This document shows, piece by piece, positions 61,354 through 64,000 of a DNA stretch of 64,000 bases. The position numbers and the translations under genes were made by a program. Within the stretch, counting starts at the first letter, position 1; each line of letters begins with the position of its first letter. This stretch comes from UBA2033 sp035345875 (GTDB lineage: Bacteria > Spirochaetota > Leptospiria > Leptospirales > Leptospiraceae): the NCBI GenBank assembly GCA_035345875.1, contig DAORDH010000022.1:1-64000 (forward strand), read 5' to 3'. Below the pieces are notes generated by a model, which had not been told where the DNA came from, did no database searches, and saw nothing but the letters and a program-made list of their open reading frames with translations.

Positions 61354-61725
61354 TTAAATTTCGTATAGAGGTAATATTCTAACTCTTGCGGTTGTCGTAT
61401 CTAAGATTACATGTGCTCCATCTTTTAATGCTATTGAATGTAAATTTAAAACCTTCAATAGTTGATTTCCTAAATCTTCAGGTAAAGAGCTTTTTGCTCT
61501 AATTAGAACTACACTTGGTTTTTCTGAATTTGATAGAGCTAAAATTGTGCTGAAATCTAAATCTTGTGTTAAAATTATGTAATTGTTTTCTTTTGCCCAA
61601 TTAAAAAATTCCTTATCAGTCGCATTTATGTTTCCTACGCTTGTCCAATGAACGGATTCAATTTCAAATTCTTTAAAAAATTCTACCCAAGCGGGTGAGA
61701 GATTCATATCTATGAGTATTTTCAT
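61354..61725 (-). CDS. DUF5615 PIN-like protein, probable toxin of a type II pair
   Basis: 123 residues. Starts with MKILIDMNLSPAWVEFFKE, carrying the first acidic PIN residue (Asp6), and has IILTQDLDFSTILALS near residue 52 with further acidic residues, then VVLIRAKSSLPEDLGNQLLKVL. DUF5615 proteins are PIN-like and commonly paired with DUF433 proteins in toxin-antitoxin-like modules. Here the ATG overlaps the end of the DUF433 gene by four bases. Toxicity is inferred from family and pairing only. Confidence 0.82.
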   Translation of the reverse strand: MKILIDMNLSPAWVEFFKEFEIESVHWTSVGNINATDKEFFNWAKENNYIILTQDLDFSTILALSNSEKPSVVLIRAKSSLPEDLGNQLLKVLNLHSIALKDGAHVILDTTTARVRILPLYEI

Positions 61726-61952
61726 GCAGCCGGAAGTTCTGTTTCAAATTCCATTAATCTCCAAGCAGCATATTTTAAAGACTCTTGAATATCTTCTAAT
61801 TCCAAATACGGAAAAGCTTTCAGTATTTCGTCATTCGTTTTATTCGATGCAAGTAATCCGAGAATCATTCCAACAGTGACCCGCATACCGCGCACGCAAG
61901 GCTTACCGCCCATTACGGATGGGTTTAATGTTATTCTTGAGAATTGTTTCAT
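61722..61952 (-). CDS. DUF433 family protein, probable antitoxin
   Basis: About 76 residues from ATG 61952, which has AAAGAAAAG upstream; an in-frame extension to 62018 is less plausible. The core SRITLNPSVMGGKPCVRGMRVTVGMILGLLASNKTNDEILKAFPYLELEDIQESLKYAAWRL is the DUF433 signature, a helix-turn-helix-type domain. It probably neutralises the DUF5615 partner and may bind its own promoter. The pair lies close to several repeats. Confidence 0.85.
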   Translation of the reverse strand: MKQFSRITLNPSVMGGKPCVRGMRVTVGMILGLLASNKTNDEILKAFPYLELEDIQESLKYAAWRLMEFETELPAA

Positions 61953-62068
61953 ACTTTTCTTTATATAATGGAAATATTCAATTTGCAAGAAAAATTTAAA
62001 ATTCGATATTCTATTCATTTATATACCAAAGGACAAAAGTAATTTCCCACAAGGATTTTATTTGAGTA

Positions 62069-62129
62069 GCATTTGGTATACCGAACCTACTGATGTTCGG
62101 GAACACTAAGAAGTGTTTAGACCAAATGC
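62069..62129. other. Compact three-way-junction-forming sequence
   Basis: An outer stem GCATTTGGT (62069-62077)/ACCAAATGC (62121-62129) encloses two hairpins: CCGAAC (62081-62086)/GTTCGG (62095-62100), and AACACT (62102-62107)/AGTGTT (62112-62117). All stems are perfect. A TTTGGTATA word recurs at 62168-62176 and, inverted, at 62022-62030. It could be the end of a mobile element, a REP-like element or a structured RNA. The sequence cannot decide. Confidence 0.7.
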
Positions 62130-62224
62130 ATATTTTTATTTTTAAAATCGGACTTTTCTTTTAGCGTTTGGTATAAAATAAAAGAAAATCAACAAGATGA
62201 TTGCGAAGGTTACTAATAAAGTTA

Positions 62225-62295
62225 CTTAATTTTAAAATTATCAATCGGTTTTGGTTCGTTCATTTATCGGTGCCCTCGGTGGTAATCAGTTGAAA
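62225..62295. repeat. Family B repeat, right-half copy
   Basis: CATTTATCGGTGCCCTCGGT followed by GGTAATCAGTTGAAAA, nearly identical to the right half of the 61.2-kb copy. The left half is not recognisable. Confidence 0.65.
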
Positions 62296-62380
62296 AAGGA
62301 TGCTTTGAATAGTGATCTACTCCCACAACATTCGTCTTCATTTATCAAATAAAATCTGCTTACAGATATATTTGTAGTAG

Positions 62381-64000
62381 ATGGATTCAAAACAACTCTT
62401 TAGATTGGGATTCATGCAATCGATACGATACATACTGATTCCATTCATTTTTGGTTTACTCTTTCTAAACTGTAATAAAAAAAATCAATCACCGGATAAA
62501 ATAATATCTAATATAGCAACTATCGATTCTAACTTCAAAACAACCAATCTGACACCTATATTAGAATATATAGAAGATAAAGAGGGGAATCTTTCCTTTG
62601 AAGAAATTCAAAAAAGAGAGAAAGACTGGTTAAAATTAAAAAATGATGAGTTTACAAATTTTGGATTTAATCCTTCCTTCTTCTGGATTCGTTTTACTGT
62701 TGAAAATATTACAAAAGACAAGCAAAGACCGATTTTTGAAATTAGTTTTCCTCGCCAGGATTATATCGAATTTTATTCTGAAACCTCTGGAAGATATGAA
62801 ACAGAAATTACAGGAGATATATTTCCATTTCACTCTCGTAAGATCAATCATCTTGGCTTTGCATTTGAATTAGAAATAGAAGCAAATACGAAAAAGACTT
62901 ACTTTCTCCGAACAAGAAGTATTTACAATCGATCTATTTTAAATCCACATTTACATACCCAGATAGAATTTCATCAAAGGGCATCCGAGAGAAATTTGGT
63001 AAATGGAATTTTGTATGGGCTAATGGGAATTATGCTCTTTTATAACTTTTTTCTTTATCTTACGATTCGAGAAAAAGTGCATTTGTATTCTTCTGTCTCG
63101 ATTGTATTTTATCTACTCATCACACTTGGGATTCATGGGACATCGTATCAGTATTTGTATCCTGATTTTCCTTGGATTCAAAACAGAGACTATACAATCT
63201 TTACTCCGCTTGTAACCCTCTTTATTGTTTTATATACGAATGAGTATTTAGATTTAAAAGTAACTTTACCTAAAGTTTATAAAATACTAAAACTTTTTAA
63301 TGCCTTTACATTGGGTATGGCATTTACATTTCCATTTTTAGTAGAGCAATTTTCAAAATTGATTTTCCAATTTATCTTAAACTTTTGCTTTTTCTTTGTT
63401 GTATTTGCATTTTTATTAGGAGCTTATTTAAGCGTTAAAAGATATAGACCTGCTTATTTCTTTATGTCTTCTTTTTCTGTATTTTTTGTTAGTATTGTAA
63501 TTGCTTTTCTCACTGTGAATACATTTTTACCTGCTAGTTTTTTGGGGTATTGGTCTTTTCAAATTGGTTTTTCTTCTATGTTAATTCTACTTGCTCTTGG
63601 AACAGCGGATAAGATCAATTATCTGAAGAATAATCTAAAAGAAGCAAATGAATTTTTAGAATATAAAGTAGATAAGAGAACCCAAGAACTAAAAGAAGCA
63701 ATTGCAAAAATTAAAATTGATTTGAAAACAGCGAGTAAGATTCAAAAGAATATTTTACCTAAAAATAAAACTTCCATTCAAAAACTAAAAATCTCAACGG
63801 AATACTTACCGTTAGAGGAAGTAGGTGGGGATTTTTATGATATTACAGAATTGCAAAATGGAGTGATTCGAATCTTTTTAGCAGATGCTACAGGGCATGG
63901 GATTCAAGCAGCACTTATGACCATGTCTATTTATTCTGAATACCAAAATATAAAAGAGTATCAACTCGATGCAGGAGAAATTTTAAATATTTTAAATAAA
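62381..64000 (+). CDS. 7TMR-DISM protein with PP2C (SpoIIE-type) phosphatase domain, cut by window end
   Basis: 540 codons are present and the frame is open to the window edge. The start at ATG 62381 (or 62414) gives a hydrophobic N-terminus ending in FLNC, possibly a lipoprotein-like or uncleaved signal. A 7TMR-DISMED2-like domain (about residues 60-200; FWIRFTVENITKDKQRPIFEISFPRQD) precedes seven transmembrane helices (about 205-410), then a coiled coil (EYKVDKRTQELKEAIAKIKIDLKTASKIQKNILP). The phosphatase domain starts near 460 with LPLEEVGGDFYDITE and ADATGHGIQAALMTM, containing the metal-binding GGDFYD and ATGHG motifs. It shares sensor architecture with the kinase at 51.6 kb and probably regulates a partner-switching or anti-sigma system. 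Confidence 0.9.
   Translation, partial: MDSKQLFRLGFMQSIRYILIPFIFGLLFLNCNKKNQSPDKIISNIATIDSNFKTTNLTPILEYIEDKEGNLSFEEIQKREKDWLKLKNDEFTNFGFNPSFFWIRFTVENITKDKQRPIFEISFPRQDYIEFYSETSGRYETEITGDIFPFHSRKINHLGFAFELEIEANTKKTYFLRTRSIYNRSILNPHLHTQIEFHQRASERNLVNGILYGLMGIMLFYNFFLYLTIREKVHLYSSVSIVFYLLITLGIHGTSYQYLYPDFPWIQNRDYTIFTPLVTLFIVLYTNEYLDLKVTLPKVYKILKLFNAFTLGMAFTFPFLVEQFSKLIFQFILNFCFFFVVFAFLLGAYLSVKRYRPAYFFMSSFSVFFVSIVIAFLTVNTFLPASFLGYWSFQIGFSSMLILLALGTADKINYLKNNLKEANEFLEYKVDKRTQELKEAIAKIKIDLKTASKIQKNILPKNKTSIQKLKISTEYLPLEEVGGDFYDITELQNGVIRIFLADATGHGIQAALMTMSIYSEYQNIKEYQLDAGEILNILNK

Larger units (their letters stand above)
62018..62380. other. Spacer with a three-way-junction fold and a partial repeat
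   Basis: About 360 bases upstream of the final gene. It contains TTTGGTATA/TATACCAAA words, the structured element at 62069-62129 and a family B half-copy at 62225-62295. No coding frame is accepted. Confidence 0.55.

Noticed and set aside
62022..62176. tRNA or known riboswitch for the three-way-junction element
   Set aside because: No anticodon or T-loop consensus and no match to a riboswitch core that I know. Left as an unassigned structure.
62018..62380. Insertion sequence remnant
   Set aside because: No transposase fragment or target duplication could be recognised, so only a structured element is reported.

Overview
The window looks like chromosomal DNA of a Leptospira-like spirochaete (family Leptospiraceae). 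It is AT-rich, with many lipoprotein signal peptides that have relaxed lipoboxes. It carries flagellar rod, hook and hook-length genes, several 7TMR-DISM and other regulatory proteins, and two OYE-type flavoenzymes. The strongest clue is the flagellar hook protein FlgE. It contains no cysteine and has a serine at residue 179 with lysines at 148 and 166. This is the arrangement I recall being reported for Leptospira hooks, where other spirochaetes have a cross-linking cysteine. No rRNA, tRNA, CRISPR array, phage or complete insertion sequence was seen.

Layout: 0.2-2 kb, a small membrane protein and a WecA/MraY-like sugar-phosphate transferase. 2.4-7.2 kb, a dienoyl-CoA-reductase-like flavoenzyme and an acyl-CoA dehydrogenase, divergent from a TetR regulator, with two copies of a 13-bp palindrome between them. 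7.2-7.9 kb, a UPF0175/DUF3368 toxin-antitoxin-like pair. 8-9.3 kb, a DUF445 membrane protein. 9.4-14.6 kb, three surface lipoproteins. 14.9-24.6 kb, ten co-directional, tightly spaced genes: dapA, dapB, cdaA, cdaR-like, acpS, a TPR protein, a bactofilin, a DUF2141 protein, an LptD-like protein and a polyprenyl-phosphate sugar transferase. This run joins diaminopimelate supply, c-di-AMP synthesis and envelope assembly. 24.7-30 kb, a thioesterase/TetR divergent pair with its own double palindrome, an alpha/beta hydrolase, a lipoprotein and an old-yellow-enzyme. 30.4-33.2 kb, an unrecognised protein, a secreted nuclease and a receiver-HATPase protein.

33.3-39.3 kb holds the flagellar genes flgB-flgC-fliE (minus) and fliK-flgD-flgE (plus). 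39.4-43.7 kb has a GAF/HD-GYP protein, fabI, a YdeI-like protein and tsaB. 44-50.5 kb is an accessory envelope region: a frameshifted small lipoprotein, a porin with a lipoprotein, a TAXI-type binding protein and an Ig-repeat lipoprotein. 51-54.9 kb has a NarL-type regulator, a 7TMR-DISM histidine kinase and a YHYH lipoprotein. 55.5-59.9 kb encodes the two subunits of a biotin-dependent acyl-CoA carboxylase. The window ends with a TPR protein, a DUF433/DUF5615 pair and a truncated 7TMR-DISM/PP2C phosphatase.

The intergenic spaces hold two families of dispersed palindromic repeats (ACCGATAA-type and CACGAAG-type) and a compact sequence at 62.07-62.13 kb that folds as a three-way junction. I found no clear new defence or biosynthetic system. 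The most interesting items are the repeat families, the paired operators, the FlgE substitution, the envelope/c-di-AMP gene run and the unusual carboxylase alpha subunit.
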